A stretch of DNA of 64,000 bases from Gymnopilus junonius (lineage: Eukaryota > Basidiomycota > Agaricomycetes > Agaricales > Galerinaceae), in assembly GCA_015501075.1 (NCBI GenBank), contig JADNYJ010000058.1, positions 124,001 through 188,000 on the forward strand. Reading direction: 5' to 3'. Position 1 is the stretch's first letter. Each line of letters starts with the position of its first letter. The notes beneath the pieces were generated by a model. That model had not been told where the DNA came from. It did not search any database and saw only the letters and a program-made list of their open reading frames with translations. The translations under genes were made by a program, and so were the position numbers. This document shows, piece by piece, positions 1 through 10,712 of this stretch.

Positions 1-1435
1 GATTTGACTGCTTACTCAGTTGACCTTGCTGCTTGGACCAGCGTTCGGGCCTTCATACCACGGATCCAAGTACACCTTATCCTATTGAGCACACCAAGTG
101 GTGGACTGCAGGTACAGAGAACACTCTGACTTTCCTTCATATTGACTGCGATGGTTTGGGCACTGAGGATGGTCCTACCAATGAAGATGGACAAAAGTTA
201 TGGGGTCTTTTGCGTGAACGACGTGCAATTCAATTATCCTCTATCCACTTCTTTTTGGATGCAGGTTTTTGACTTGATGAAGTTCTCAAGCACTCGAAGT
301 ATGATTTTGAAGCTGTTGTTCTGAGACAAGGGGACCGTCTGTGAGTACTCATTTACTTGGTTGAACTAAGTTTATCTCAACTGGTATTAGGTATATGAAG
401 CCAAACACACCTCACTTTGTCTTCGGTCTCAAGCATGCTATCTGTTATGGCAGCCACTACTATACTACTTCTATGATGCAGCAGACTCTTCAAGGTGTTA
501 TACATGCCTTTGTTTTGCACAAGTTTTTAACAAACACCCATCATCAACCCTCACGTCAATTACTCCGACGTATTCTCTTTTTCTATCAAATTGGAATTAT
601 GGAAGGCCAGATTCCTTCATCACGTAAATATTTCCCTTAACATCACTTCTCTTCTAACACTTGCTTTTAGATCGTACATTCAGCCACCTCCCAAATATTC
701 ATATGGTGGATGGCCTCTTGAATTTCCTTTCTGTCGCTATCTTGGTGGTTTTTGGAAACGTGTTGGATTTTCGAACCTACAGTGCCCCGAATCAGCATCA
801 ATTGGCTGCCGCTTCAAAAGAACAACAATTTCTTATGGCAAATCATGATATCAATGCTATTCCTTTCAACGAACGGCTCGCTATTTGTTATGCTCACGGG
901 GTGGCACTTCATGTCATCAGATGGATTTGAGATTCATGTGAAGTCACAGGCCCTGATGGGGAAATTGTGGAGGACCTGCCTTCCGTGTTTATGGTGCAGC
1001 TCCTCAGTGCACTTCTGGAATACAAGGCTGCTGCAGAACGTCGTAGCCTAAATGGTGTTCCTCACTGCACATCTGCTTTGCTCTCTCGTCAGGTTGAGAA
1101 TGTTGTGAGGTGTGATCCACTTTTGACACTCGCATGGCAGTCACGATCCGAAGAACCTTCGACATGCCTTTCTCTTGAATTGAAGTCACTCTACTCTGTG
1201 GAGTGGAAAGTGGGCTGGGAGGAGAAGTGGCATTCCAATGATCTTGGTATGTTATTGCATAATTTTTAAATGAGCTTCTTCTTATATTTTTCAAGACTAC
1301 TGCATTATGGGCATAACACCCTTCGACCATAAATTCATTGACAAGCAAGGCAATCATTGTCAGGAAGAGATGGCTGAAGTTACAACAGCGGCTGCAGATC
1401 ACACTCAGGCATCTAAAAAACGAAAGAAAACTTGA
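1..1435 (+). pseudogene. JmjC-like 2-oxoglutarate oxygenase-type protein, 3' part (copy 1)
   Basis: The gene enters from the left edge, so its N-terminus is not in the window. The reading frame contains FLHIDCDG at about 136-159, a possible JmjC iron-binding HxD motif, and after an intron at about 343-391 it reads NTPHFVF and CYGSHYYTTS, which resembles the distal His strand of a cupin core. A second intron spans about 610-670. The last exon ends with a lysine/arginine-rich tail and TGA at 1433-1435. Two in-frame TGA codons (268-270 and about 928-930) break the frame. The exon order and sequence match the gene ending at 63822, so this is a diverged copy. Enzymatic activity is not demonstrated; the family assignment rests on motif recognition. 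It is probably a pseudogene. Confidence 0.6.
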
Positions 1436-1739
1436 ACATGATTTCCTTTTGCAGTTTCACTTATCTAGTCCATTCATTCCTGCCGTGTGCTTGGACTCAT
1501 CGTTTATCTTGTCCATACTTTATCTTGTCACTTATGTACACCACACTGTCAGATACCATTTTTTATTTGGAATGATTACAAATGTCATGCTGATGGTAAT
1601 GATCACTTTGTTCTTCTATTAATTCTCACATGCAAATGTCATCCTTCAAACTTTCCAAGGTGGCAAGTCTTGTTTGCTTGTGAATTTCATTCATTGCTGG
1701 AGTTTCTGCTCATAAGCTTGCATCACTCGAAGTATACCT
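1436..1739. other. AT-rich spacer, no gene recognised
   Basis: Short overlapping frames only, with no consistent splice sites or recognisable motif. Confidence 0.4.
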
Positions 1740-1745
1740 GTGGTC

Positions 1746-1990
1746 TTACCTTATATCCTGCATCATAAATTCAAGCCATTTCACCAGCACAACCCACTTG
1801 AACCTATTGTCATTGTGGAAAAAGGAATGCTCAAGAAGTTCTTGAGGCAATTCTGTGGGAAGAGTGAGTCTGTTGCTGCATCCGTTCTGATACAAACTGC
1901 CTATGAAGATGAAGCCTTTTGAAGTCATCCAGATCTTTTTCGGTGGCATGAAGCAAAAATCCGAGTGCTATTGTTGGCATGTACCATCCT
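1746..1990 (-). pseudogene. Fragment related to the 2210-2485 coding segment, inverted
   Basis: The minus strand reads a short segment containing ELLEHSFFHNDNRFKWVVL. It aligns with DIINHPYFSADKRLDWVVL on the plus strand near 2394-2447 (shared pattern H-x-[FY]-F-x-x-D-x-R-x-x-WVVL). Upstream on the minus strand a segment KDLDDFKRL parallels SELIAFKQYL of the other copy, in the same order. The family is not recognised. The two pieces look like an old inverted duplication or two diverged members of one gene family; both are too short to be functional. Confidence 0.4.
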
Positions 1991-2209
1991 TCAAGAGACA
2001 TTGTTTTGTAAATGGTGTTGAGTGGTGGTTAAAGGGAAAGAAATCGAGCTGCCTTCCATCTCTTCATTGCTGCCTGTTGTTTGATCTATTGCTTCTCAGA
2101 TGGAAGGGCTTCTTTCTTTGATCCTCATCTTCTGTGTGGCACACATATTTAATGTCCCTCATGCACCTCAGCCCATTTAACTACGTCCACATCCCATCCA
2201 TTTGCCTTC

Positions 2210-2590
2210 ATGCCTCTGACTGTACCCACCTACAAATCCCTTCAAGATCCTCAATACATGAGAGATATAGTCATTGGTGTGCCTGCATCAGAATTGATTG
2301 CATTTAAGCAATATCTTGGTGAGTTGCATTCTTTACATACTGGCGAGTATATTATGTTGTTTAATACACTTTCAGGTATTCCTGAGGATATCATCAATCA
2401 CCCTTACTTCAGTGCGGATAAGCGCTTGGACTGGGTTGTCCTTGAACAATTCACCAGCTATATTGTCCATGTTTGGTGTGTTTAGTTTGCACTTTTTCTC
2501 AATTACTAGGCCCTCATCATCTTTTTATAGTGAAGAAGAAGACCGTAAGGCTAAGGAAAGCACAGCAGCCAGCTCATCAGAAAACAATGC
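2210..2590 (+). pseudogene. Unrecognised partial gene, plus copy of the inverted pair
   Basis: An open frame starts MPLTVPTYKSLQDPQYM and runs to about 2318. A plausible GT-AG intron follows (gtgagttgca to ttcag, about 2319-2374), after which the frame resumes at GIPEDIINHPYFSADKR. A second possible intron precedes a lysine-rich and serine-rich tail ending near 2596. No conserved domain is recognised. It shares its core motif with the minus-strand fragment at 1746-1990. Real coding descent is likely, function unknown. Confidence 0.4.
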
Positions 2591-2596
2591 ATCTTG

Positions 2597-3545
2597 ATGA
2601 GATGGTGAGTTATCAGTAAGCGGCCAAAACTTAAATCTGACTTTCTTATTTTATTTTATAAATTGTAGTCCTTTATCAACAACATTATTTTTCTCTGTCT
2701 GCAGTGCTGTACCTCGACCTCCCAGGTCATCTACCTACCTATTGTTGTAAATATGTTTCCAAATACACCTTGCCCCAATTGAGGCAATTATGTGTCTGAT
2801 GACCATGGGTATAATATTAGATGAGGAATGTTGAACGTGTTGCCAACATGTGAGAAAGGTTGCTTTTCCTCTCTTTCCTGATTTTTTTTTCAGGATTTCT
2901 GTTACCTGATATGCATAATGAAGCTCTCTACTGTGTTATGCTGGCTTGCATTATCTCTTCTCTATGTGTCAATGTCATCATCGTGGAAGGATGATGCTTG
3001 GGAGGATGAAGTTTTGGATGATGAAAAAGGCAAACCTTCTAGTATGTGCTTTGAAATCTTATATTGCCACTTTTTCCTGAGTTTTCTTCATAAGTCATTC
3101 CTTCATTCACTACCGAAGGTCTCCCAGTGCTGGTCCATTATCAGCATACTACACACCCGGGTCGTTCTATCAACCTGAGTTTGAATCTGGCCAAACAAAG
3201 TAGCGTTCAAGTCTGAGTCAAGTTCACTTTGAAAACAAAGGAGCTGAGTGGGTTTAGATCTGCCGGATCTTGAGCCCAGCGCATCTCCAATTTGTGCTCA
3301 ACTCATTTCCCTTGGGGCTGCGCTATATTTACATACCCCTCGGAACGCACATCTGGTGGCTCAATCGGCCATTCTCGGAATTTCGGGTACACCCTGCTCA
3401 TCGTCGCCCACGATGCCGCTGCCTTCATTGCAGCCTCAATTTCTCATTTGGATGTTGAAAATAAACATTGCATATTGTAACTCGAATACATGATAGATAA
3501 AATGTCTTAAAAGAAAGGTTCACCAAGGTGAAAAAGCTCAGGGAA
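2597..3545. other. Intergenic stretch with no supported gene
   Basis: Frames at 2918-3178 and 3248-3493 are open but lack recognisable motifs. The one at 2918 begins with a hydrophobic run followed by an acidic segment, which could be a stray exon (KDDAWEDEVLDDEKGK). Nothing else is seen. Confidence 0.35.
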
Positions 3546-3551
3546 CTCAAA

Positions 3552-3824
3552 CCCCTGTCCTGTCAACACAGTGCAACCTTTGTCCAGACCGTCTGAGGAC
3601 ACCCTAGAAGATGCATGTCAGGTGTGTATCCATCTCTGGACAAAGATAAGACTCACCTTCCATAAGCCAGGTCCGTATCATCCCTCCCCCTCTCTTGTCA
3701 ACGCACTGCAATTCTTGTTCTTCAAAAGATGTTCAAGGATGCGCTACAGGAATGTGTGTCAGGTGTGTATCTCCAGATAGGGGTAAGGCTCACCTTTAAT
3801 AAACCGGCTCACCTTTAATAAACC
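3552..3824 (+). repeat. Two diverged ~115-bp direct repeats with an exact 19-bp tandem duplication
   Basis: The segments at about 3552-3672 and 3690-3805 align: both have CTGTCAACRCA/CTGCAA-like starts, then GTGTGTCAGGTGTGTATC and CTCACCTT near their ends. The 19-mer GGCTCACCTTTAATAAACC occurs exactly twice in tandem at 3787-3805 and 3806-3824. Possibly part of an old terminal repeat. Confidence 0.6.
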
Positions 3825-3829
3825 GAGAC

Positions 3830-4255
3830 CTTGCTGTTGGGAAGAAGGAAGTCAGAACACAACAGAACAAGTCACAAAGCCGACATAAGTTTGCGAGCGA
3901 AAGACTGTGCCATTCAACATGGTGCCAGACAGGAGGCAATCAGGGAACAACTAATCACGGCCAACGCACACGGGACAAACCCCCGTGAAAGCCAACAAGA
4001 TGGCTTTGTCGCAGGACGAAGAACAAAGAAATGGTGGATGAGTCGACGGGGGTGGTGTGAGGAAGAGAAAATTGCACAGCACATGGCCAGGTCACACGGC
4101 CAGGTCACATGGCTGTCACACAGATCCAAAGGGTGTGCAGTGGCAATACCGCGTCATCTCCATCTTCTGCCCAGCCTGTCGAAAGCCCAGCCTCACAAAC
4201 GATGGAACATGGAAAGACAGAAATTTTATTCGAGAATATTGTAAATTAATTAGCA
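3830..4255. other. Spacer without a supported gene
   Basis: A 137-codon plus-strand frame at 3831-4244 has no recognisable motif, and its composition is not obviously coding. Both strands are open over part of it, so neither is called. Confidence 0.3.
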
Positions 4256-4279
4256 CTTAATTTATTACCCATAACGTGC

Positions 4280-6045
4280 TCACTGGCCATGCGCTGCCAT
4301 GAGCAAACTCGGCATGCCAGTTTGCATGAAAGAGAATTGTTGCTGTGGCGAGGCCGCAAATGACATGCCGGGGTTGGAAGTGGAAGGCTGAGATGAGAAC
4401 ATAGGTGCAGAATGAGGGACTGCTGGTGTATTGAGCTGGCTTATGCTGAGCATGCTCTCGGTTGATTGATGGGAGAGACTGGTTGCAAGGCCTCCTTGGC
4501 GAGCACTTGCAGGGCAATTGAAACGTTCATTATCTTGATGAATGGTCTCATCAACGTAGCTGTGCAATGCCATGTCAGATTGTGTCAAGTGGAACATGAG
4601 AAGAACTCACCCTTTCCATGCTGGTCCTGCAAAGTTGGTTGACTTGCCACGCTTCTCGATCTCCTCCTCAAACCACTTATCCACCCTGGACCAGAAGTCT
4701 TCTCCATCCGGCACTCTTCCAGCCTTGGTTGTCTTGGTTGTCTTCGCTTTTTTTGTCTTCAGCTTCCCAGGCTGTCACGTCCACGCTTGCTTCGGCCTGA
4801 GTCCGAGCTTGCTGCGACTGTGAACATCAGAGTCATCAGAAGGGCTGACGCCAACTTCTGGCAGGCTCACGTCGTCCTCAGGCTCTTCAGCAACAAGTAA
4901 ATCCTTGTTTTCATAAAAAAGCGACACTATATAGAGTAGTCAGTCATGATGTCAGTTACAGAAAGTCCTTCACTCATGAGAATAGCAAAGAGGATCACAT
5001 ATGACTGCTCGACTTGAGCACTCAGATTGCCGAGGCGGTACTTCATAATCATATCAGTTGTGAATTTCGTGAGTGATACAGTTTCTGAACCAAGAATACT
5101 GTCCCGTAACTGCGGAGGAAACTCATGAGTGATAGAAGCAAACAATTGGAGATGAGGCTTACTTCTTGACGGAATGAATTCCGCATGCTGGATCCAATGT
5201 GCTTGGCAGCCGCATTGAGCAGGGCTTCACGAGCAGGGCGGCCAATGACATTGTCCAGGGAATATGTCACAGGATTGGTACAGACTTGGTTCTAAAAAGT
5301 GAGGATGAGCACGAGGCTTGTAGGACTGGGCAGAATGAGAAAGCATACCAAAACATCGAGGTGGATGTCCTTGAACCCAGTCCGAGTTGGTCTAATGATA
5401 AGGTCCTGGGTTACTCATCGTACATTTGCCTGCAAGTAGAGCCACAAGTCAGAAAGAGAACATACAGACAAGGGCACATATCATACTGATTGTTCCTTGG
5501 TCAGATGGAAGGTATCTTCCAGGCGAATAACAAGCTCATGGAATAAGCCTCGCAGATCACCAATTTCATCATCGTCAGAGCTCCGAACGAGTTGTAGCAC
5601 AGAGTTTAACAATCCTGTGAGTCGATTCTCCATTGCCGCAAACGATGCAAGGAGGTAGAGAGAAGTGGCTAACTCAGGTAGCCTGAGACCACCACCAAGA
5701 GTAGACGCTATCTAAAGTAGATGACATGTTGTTAGTGAATCTGAAATGGAGGAAGTGACAACCACGACTTACTGAGGACAAGTCATGTAGCCCTTTGGCC
5801 TGAGGAGGTGTAAGCCTCAGCTGTGCAACCAGCATCTCCAAGAATTTTGGGTGGAGCTGCTCAGAGGCTTGAGGAGGTATGGGCAAGCCCATGGGCTGGC
5901 CAGGGAAAGAAGGACGACTCGAAAAAGATAAGTCCGAGTCCACGCCGTTAAAGGGTGCAGGTGACTCTGGGTATGGATGGTCAGGGGAGTCGGACCCAGA
6001 ACGGTGTGAATGAGGGATGGAGTTGGTCGGTTCAAAAGCGTCCAT
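4280..6045 (-). pseudogene. Multi-exon fungal protein, probably transposon-linked, nearly complete
   Basis: The start is taken at ATG 6045-6043 (MDAFEPTNSIPHSHRSGS), after a serine/proline-rich leader. Exon 1 ends at about 5775 after LTPPQAKGLHDLSSV. Further exons read GGGLRLPELATSLYLLASFA, GRPAREALLNAAAKHIG, TKFTTDMIMKYRLGNL, GEDFWSRVDKWFEEEIEKRG and YVDETIHQDNERFN, separated by GT-AG introns of about 50-80 bp. The C-terminus is glutamine/serine-rich and stops at 4282-4280. Two in-frame TGA codons interrupt it (in ANVR*VTQ and WT*QPGK contexts). I recall similar proteins being frequent next to mobile elements in Agaricomycetes, but no catalytic motif is visible. The minus-strand gene just upstream (6443-7947) lies in the same orientation and may belong to the same element. 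Confidence 0.5.
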
Positions 6046-6442
6046 GAGCAAAGGATGTAGGGGCACAAAAGTGAATGGCGCAATGAAGTTGTGGGGAGTC
6101 CATGTTGCCCTGTCTTTATAGGCAGAAACAGTGGCTGTGTCGAATTTCTTTGTTGAACACCATGCACGACCTCGAAAGACGTGCCTGGGATGCACTGGAC
6201 GTGTTTTTTGGGGATGGAATTTGTATAAAAGGTGGAAGGCAGGAAGAGAGTTCAGGAAGAGATCGAGAGACCCATCATGGCGCGGATCTCTGAATCTGGC
6301 ACTGCCCGATCTCCGCTTCACACACCTCCAAAGTCTTCTTCCACCTTGACCACCCCTCCTCCTCCTCCAAAACGGCCTCGCCTGTCTCTGACTCTCCACC
6401 CTTCTGTCCCTTCCCAGATGATTAAGAGGTGTGATCAAACTC

Positions 6443-7947
6443 TTACATGTCTACACTTCCATCGCTAATTCCTTTTCGACAGTAAGCTGCGTGCTCCGCT
6501 CCTAGGCCGAGAAAATCTTTGAAAAGCTGACGTTCAGATATCTCAATCTCCAAATCCTGTCTGACACACCATCCAGACTTGTTATCCATGGATACAACCT
6601 CCAAATGCCAAGCCTTCACATAGAAAGCACCTTGACGGATAAACCACCGGAATGGGATACAAAAAGTACTATCTGTCAGCATAGTGGGCTCAAAGATATA
6701 GTAATCGATGTCCTTGAGTCATATTATAGGCGTCGTGTCTTCCGGACGAATCTCATGAAGCCATCGAGATGCCTGACGAGCTTCTGAAAGGTTCGGTCCC
6801 GCATCCTCTGGATAAGTCCATAAATGCGGCCTAACCTCTGGATTGGCCATTTCCTACAGAGCATATTAGTAGGAATAATGATCCAGAATTGGTGACTTAC
6901 TTGCACTAATATCTGCGACAAACTATTGACGAAATATTTATGACCAAGGACGCCATCGTATTCAATAGTGTTGATGCCGCAAGATTTTTGAAGGAACTTG
7001 TCGAGGTTGTTCATTGTTTTGACTGAAGGAACACTGTCGGTGTCATTCACTCGCAATAGCCAAAGGAACAAATCCAGCTGGCGACGCGAGAATACAGAGC
7101 GCAGAAGATGCATTAAAATGTCGAGTGTGCACGTCTGATTGAGAGGCATTCATTGATGTATAAAGGAAGGAATAGAGTCAGAAGTACGTACAATTTTGTC
7201 ATGCCAAGGAAACCAGTCGCGTGCAGTTTGTGGATCGGAGGTCTGATTCCTGGCTCTTTTGGACGAGTGCACATCTGCTGGGCTATCCGTGAAGTCTGCA
7301 TTCGGATTTTCTGAACCGCGTTAGCACAATTTCGAAGTACAGACTCAGGTAATTGTGAACTCACCATCATAAAGTTCTTCACTAGACACACTTCCTCATT
7401 CTACCTGCTCATCATCGCTGAGGTCTGCATTGAGAAAGTCGAGGGATGCCTGTGCGACTTGAGCAAAAATCCGCTGCAGAGGTGCGGGTTCCAGTTCAGT
7501 TTCACTGACAGCCTCGAGCAGATTCCAGTCGATACCCGTTACGGGTGAGGGAGAGTTTTGAGTAATGTCAGCCCCAGGTGGAAGGGCTGGATGGGAAGGA
7601 GGATAGAGTGGCTGGGAAACATTGCCTGTGGCTGCAAGAAGCAAGGTGCAGAATCCGTCTTCAACGACCGTCGAATTGGGAAGACTGTTGACAGCCTGAG
7701 AACGACGCTTGGCAGCTTCGGTGAGCATAAACTTCGTCAGTGCGGCATTGTGCGTGTCTGTCTCTTCATGTCCCTTGCAATTGTAAGAAAGTCATTCACG
7801 GTGGTCGGCACAAGGTTTGCAGGTGAAGACCGTGCTTCCATCAGGTTTAACGTGAGGCGTCCAGTCTGTGATCATTGAATTGAATTTCCATGATGTCATA
7901 TTCTTGAGAAAAGAAGACTGACATTCGAGATTGGGCTCATAAGGCAT
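6443..7947 (-). pseudogene. Transposon-associated fungal protein, N-terminal part, truncated
   Basis: The start at 7947 (MPYEPNLEC) is followed by a Cys-rich segment FTCKPCADHRE then TGA then LSYNCKGHEETDTH. This looks like a zinc-binding N-terminus in which one codon has become a stop. Later exons read DWNLLEAVSETELEPAP, SVFSRRQLDLFLWLL, VPSVKTMNNLDKFLQKSCGI and STFCIPFRWFIRQGAFYVKAWHLE, joined by short introns. The frame ends near 6443, where the family, as I remember it, continues for several hundred residues with the transposase-like part, so the gene is truncated. I recognise it as a common repeat-linked family of mushrooms (possibly linked to KDZ or Plavaka-type elements). The exact superfamily is uncertain. 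Confidence 0.5.
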
Positions 7948-7949
7948 TG

Positions 7950-8107
7950 TGCAGCGGGGACTTTCTTGTTTGGATGAGGCTTCCCGAGATGGTGTTCAGA
8001 GGATGGATCGTACTCAAAGTGTATTTCAAAAGAATTTCAAATCCTCAGAACTCGCACCCAACGTGATCTGCGGTTTAAGTTTGTTGCATTCCGACGGAGC
8101 TTGAACT
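7950..8107. other. Junction between two element fragments
   Basis: No gene. This lies between the start of the minus-strand gene and the plus-strand Helitron-like fragment; no terminal repeat is seen. Confidence 0.3.
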
Positions 8108-9165
8108 GTGTGCAGTAAAAATAAGAACTCAACGCAAATTCAGACCCAATTTGTATTTACTCTCGGATGCTTAAACCTAACGCATTCGAAGGTCTGGGTG
8201 TGTACTCACATGAACGTGGGTGCCCATTTTGGGTATAATCATCCAACACTTACCGTCATGGAGTGTATACTGCCCCTAAGGGCTCATTATCTCTCAACTC
8301 ATCATCAAGCAGGTTATCCTGTATCTTCCCATATGCACAATCACTGTCAGACCTTGCACTTATCTGTCAATTTTCATGAGTATCCCGTAACTCTAAAAAT
8401 TTCCATCAAGCTATGGAGATTATATTGCTTGTCTTTTGATCCCTTCCATGCATTGAACAAAACTCTAATTTATGTTACTTTCCAGACCTCCATCATTGGA
8501 GTTCAGCTGTATATGCCAAACTTGGACCTTCTTCATTCGAAACTATCTCTTGTGCGGAACATGCACTTAAGGCATGATTTTGTTGCTCTGTCAATAAAAT
8601 GGCTCCATAAGGATTGTTTGTCATACCGCAATGATTTTATAAGTCTTGCTCATGTACTTTTGTCGAAGTTATATCAAGCTTTAACTTGCTGTACATCAAG
8701 ACTTTGGTTTAGACCTAAATTTCACCCAAAAATTAGGCATTGTTATTACTGTTATCATGCAATGTATGCTCCACTGACTAGATGTAAGCTGAATTGGTCT
8801 CATATTACTTCAGACTCAGGCTTGGGTGGGGGTAGAGCATCCCATGGTATATTGCTGAAGGACATTCAATCTTATGTTCGATCTGAACATATTGTTGACC
8901 TTGAAGCACGTTTGCGCTTTGTTTCCCATTTACCTGAACATTTGCTCAATGAGTATGATGATGTACATTATGTCCATGCTAATATACCTCTTAATGATTT
9001 GATAAAGCTAGTGCCGATTACAGAGGCTCGAAGAATTGTTAAGTCTCATGGTATGAAACCAGGTTCTAGATGTACTTTAAAGCAATTATCAATGTGTGTA
9101 TCAGAGCATGTATGTTCCAGCTGTTTAATATATCGGTCTGTGTTTAAGGTTGATCAGAGTCTGAT
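8108..9165 (+). pseudogene. Helitron-like protein, N-terminal region (copy 1)
   Basis: A long open frame (372 codons, ATG at 8108) whose C-terminal half reads GGGRASHGILLKDIQSYV, YVHANIPLNDLIKLVPI and SEHVCSSCLIYRSVFKVDQ. It aligns with the minus-strand frame at 39107-39784 (GGGQAKHAVHMKDIEAYI, YVHTLIPLPQLVRMVTL, AEHTCTTCTQYYTVFKID). The partner copy goes on to NFQEAGCAVCGELK, which I recognise as typical of the region preceding the helicase of mushroom Helitron/PIF1-like proteins. This copy stops matching near 9150-9165, where antisense Gypsy pol begins; the last about 20 codons of the frame are Gypsy antisense. The first about 230 residues are low-identity and rich in His, Leu and Tyr. It is a fragment, not functional. 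Confidence 0.5.
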
Positions 9166-9229
9166 GAGATGTCATGTGGGATTTGAATGCTCAGAGGTGG
9201 AGAAGAAGAAATGCAGTCTGGAATAGAAG

Positions 9230-10670
9230 AAGGAGAAATATAAGGTTCAAGGAGTGAAGTGTGAAAGATGGGATGTAATCTAGAAAGAGATGAAGGTAAT
9301 TTAAGAAGAAAAGAGGAATTGCCTCATTTATCTAAAATTTGAAAGTGACCAATGCAACAATAGTCGAGCTTGTCGGAAGGATGAGTAGTCTTGATGTTTT
9401 GATGGTTGAGCCAAACGTAGTTGCCAATATTAAATTCAGGAGCGGGAAGATGATGTTGGTTGTAGAAGTCAGAAATATATTGATTGGAATGAGAAAGTTC
9501 TGCACAGAGTTCAGAATGGATAGTGTTGAGTTGGTTTGCTAGTTCTGTGGAGGAAGGATTTGTTGTACATTCTGTAATCTTGATGTCGAAGTTGGGGTTG
9601 TAACCTAAGTTGGTGAAGAAAGGAGTTTGTTGGGTGGAGGAATTGATGGTGTTGTTGAAGCAAAATTCAGCAAGAGCGAGGTAGTCTACCCAGTCATCCT
9701 GTTCATATCAACAGAAGATGCGAAGGTAGGTTTTGAGTGTCTGATTGGTATGTTTGGTGAGGCCATCGGTTTGAGGATGATAGGCTGTTGATGGTTTCAT
9801 CCTGGTATGACAGAGTTTCATGAGATTGGTGAAAAAGGAGGAGATGAAAATAGAGCCATGGTCCGAGATAATGGACTCAGGGAAGCCGTGATAGCAGAAG
9901 ACATGATCAAGGTATATGTGAGCGAGTTCTGGAGGATCCATGGATTCGCAGATGGGAATGAAGTGAGCAGCATGAGTCATGCAATCACAAACAACCCAGA
10001 TGGAATCGTAGCCATGGGATGGAGGTAATTTCATGATGAAGTCTATGGAAATGGATTTCCAAGGACAGTCTGGAATATCAAGAGGTTGTAAGAGTCCGTA
10101 AGGCTTGTGAGTTGAGTGCTTCAAATGAGTGCAGTGTTCGCAGGAGGTGACATAATTGCAAACATATCTTCGCATATCTGGCCAAGAATAGTCACATTGA
10201 ATGAGATCGAAAGTTCGGGCACATCCAGGATGACCAGCGAGAACAGAATCATGTCTAGAGTGGAGGATTTGGGGGCAGAGAGATTTAGGGATGAAGAGTC
10301 GACCATTATGAAAAACGAGGTCATCTTGAAGGGAAAAGGAAGGATTGTGGTTGGAGATGGCATCATGCCATTCGAGGTCATTATGGAAAGTGGTCTTGAA
10401 GTCTTGAAGAAGTTCAGAATTGTTGAGGTTGAAGGTAGAGAGGGTGGAAATTGAGGGAGGAGAAGTTGAAGGAGGAGATGGAGAGGAAGAAGAAAGAGGA
10501 GAGGAAGTGGAGTTGGGAGTGGAAGGACAAGGAAAGAGGCATTGTAAATGGTAATCTGTAAAAAGAATTTTCTGTTGACCAAGGAGGATGTCATCCCCCT
10601 GTTGAGGTACAAAATTGGGGCATCTTGAGGGAGCATCAGCCAGATTCTGATGTCCAGGGGCATAATCCAA
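9230..10670 (-). pseudogene. Gypsy 1 integrase and pol C-terminus
   Basis: The frame starts just after RNase H (YAPGHQNLADAPSR). The H2C2 zinc region reads HDSVLAGHPG with CEHCTHLK. The catalytic core has SIDFIMKLP (first Asp) and IISDHGSIF (second Asp). At the expected third acidic residue the motif PQTDGLTKHTNQ has Lys where Glu (TER) is usual, so the DDE triad is lost. Downstream, past a stop at about 9708, the sense frame continues as DWVDYLALAEFCFNNTINSS and LNHQNIKTT, the usual integrase C-terminal domain. Inactive. Confidence 0.85.
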
Positions 10671-10712
10671 TTGAAAATTATATTCAGATAATAGAAGTGC
10701 CCAGCATGCTTG

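Noticed and set aside
2918..3178. Secreted small protein with signal peptide
   Set aside because: The N-terminal hydrophobic run is followed by acidic residues and then intron-like sequence; no conserved cysteines and no supporting features.
9807..10454. Plus-strand frames opposite the Gypsy 1 integrase
   Set aside because: They are antisense shadows of a clearly recognised pol frame, with no independent motif.
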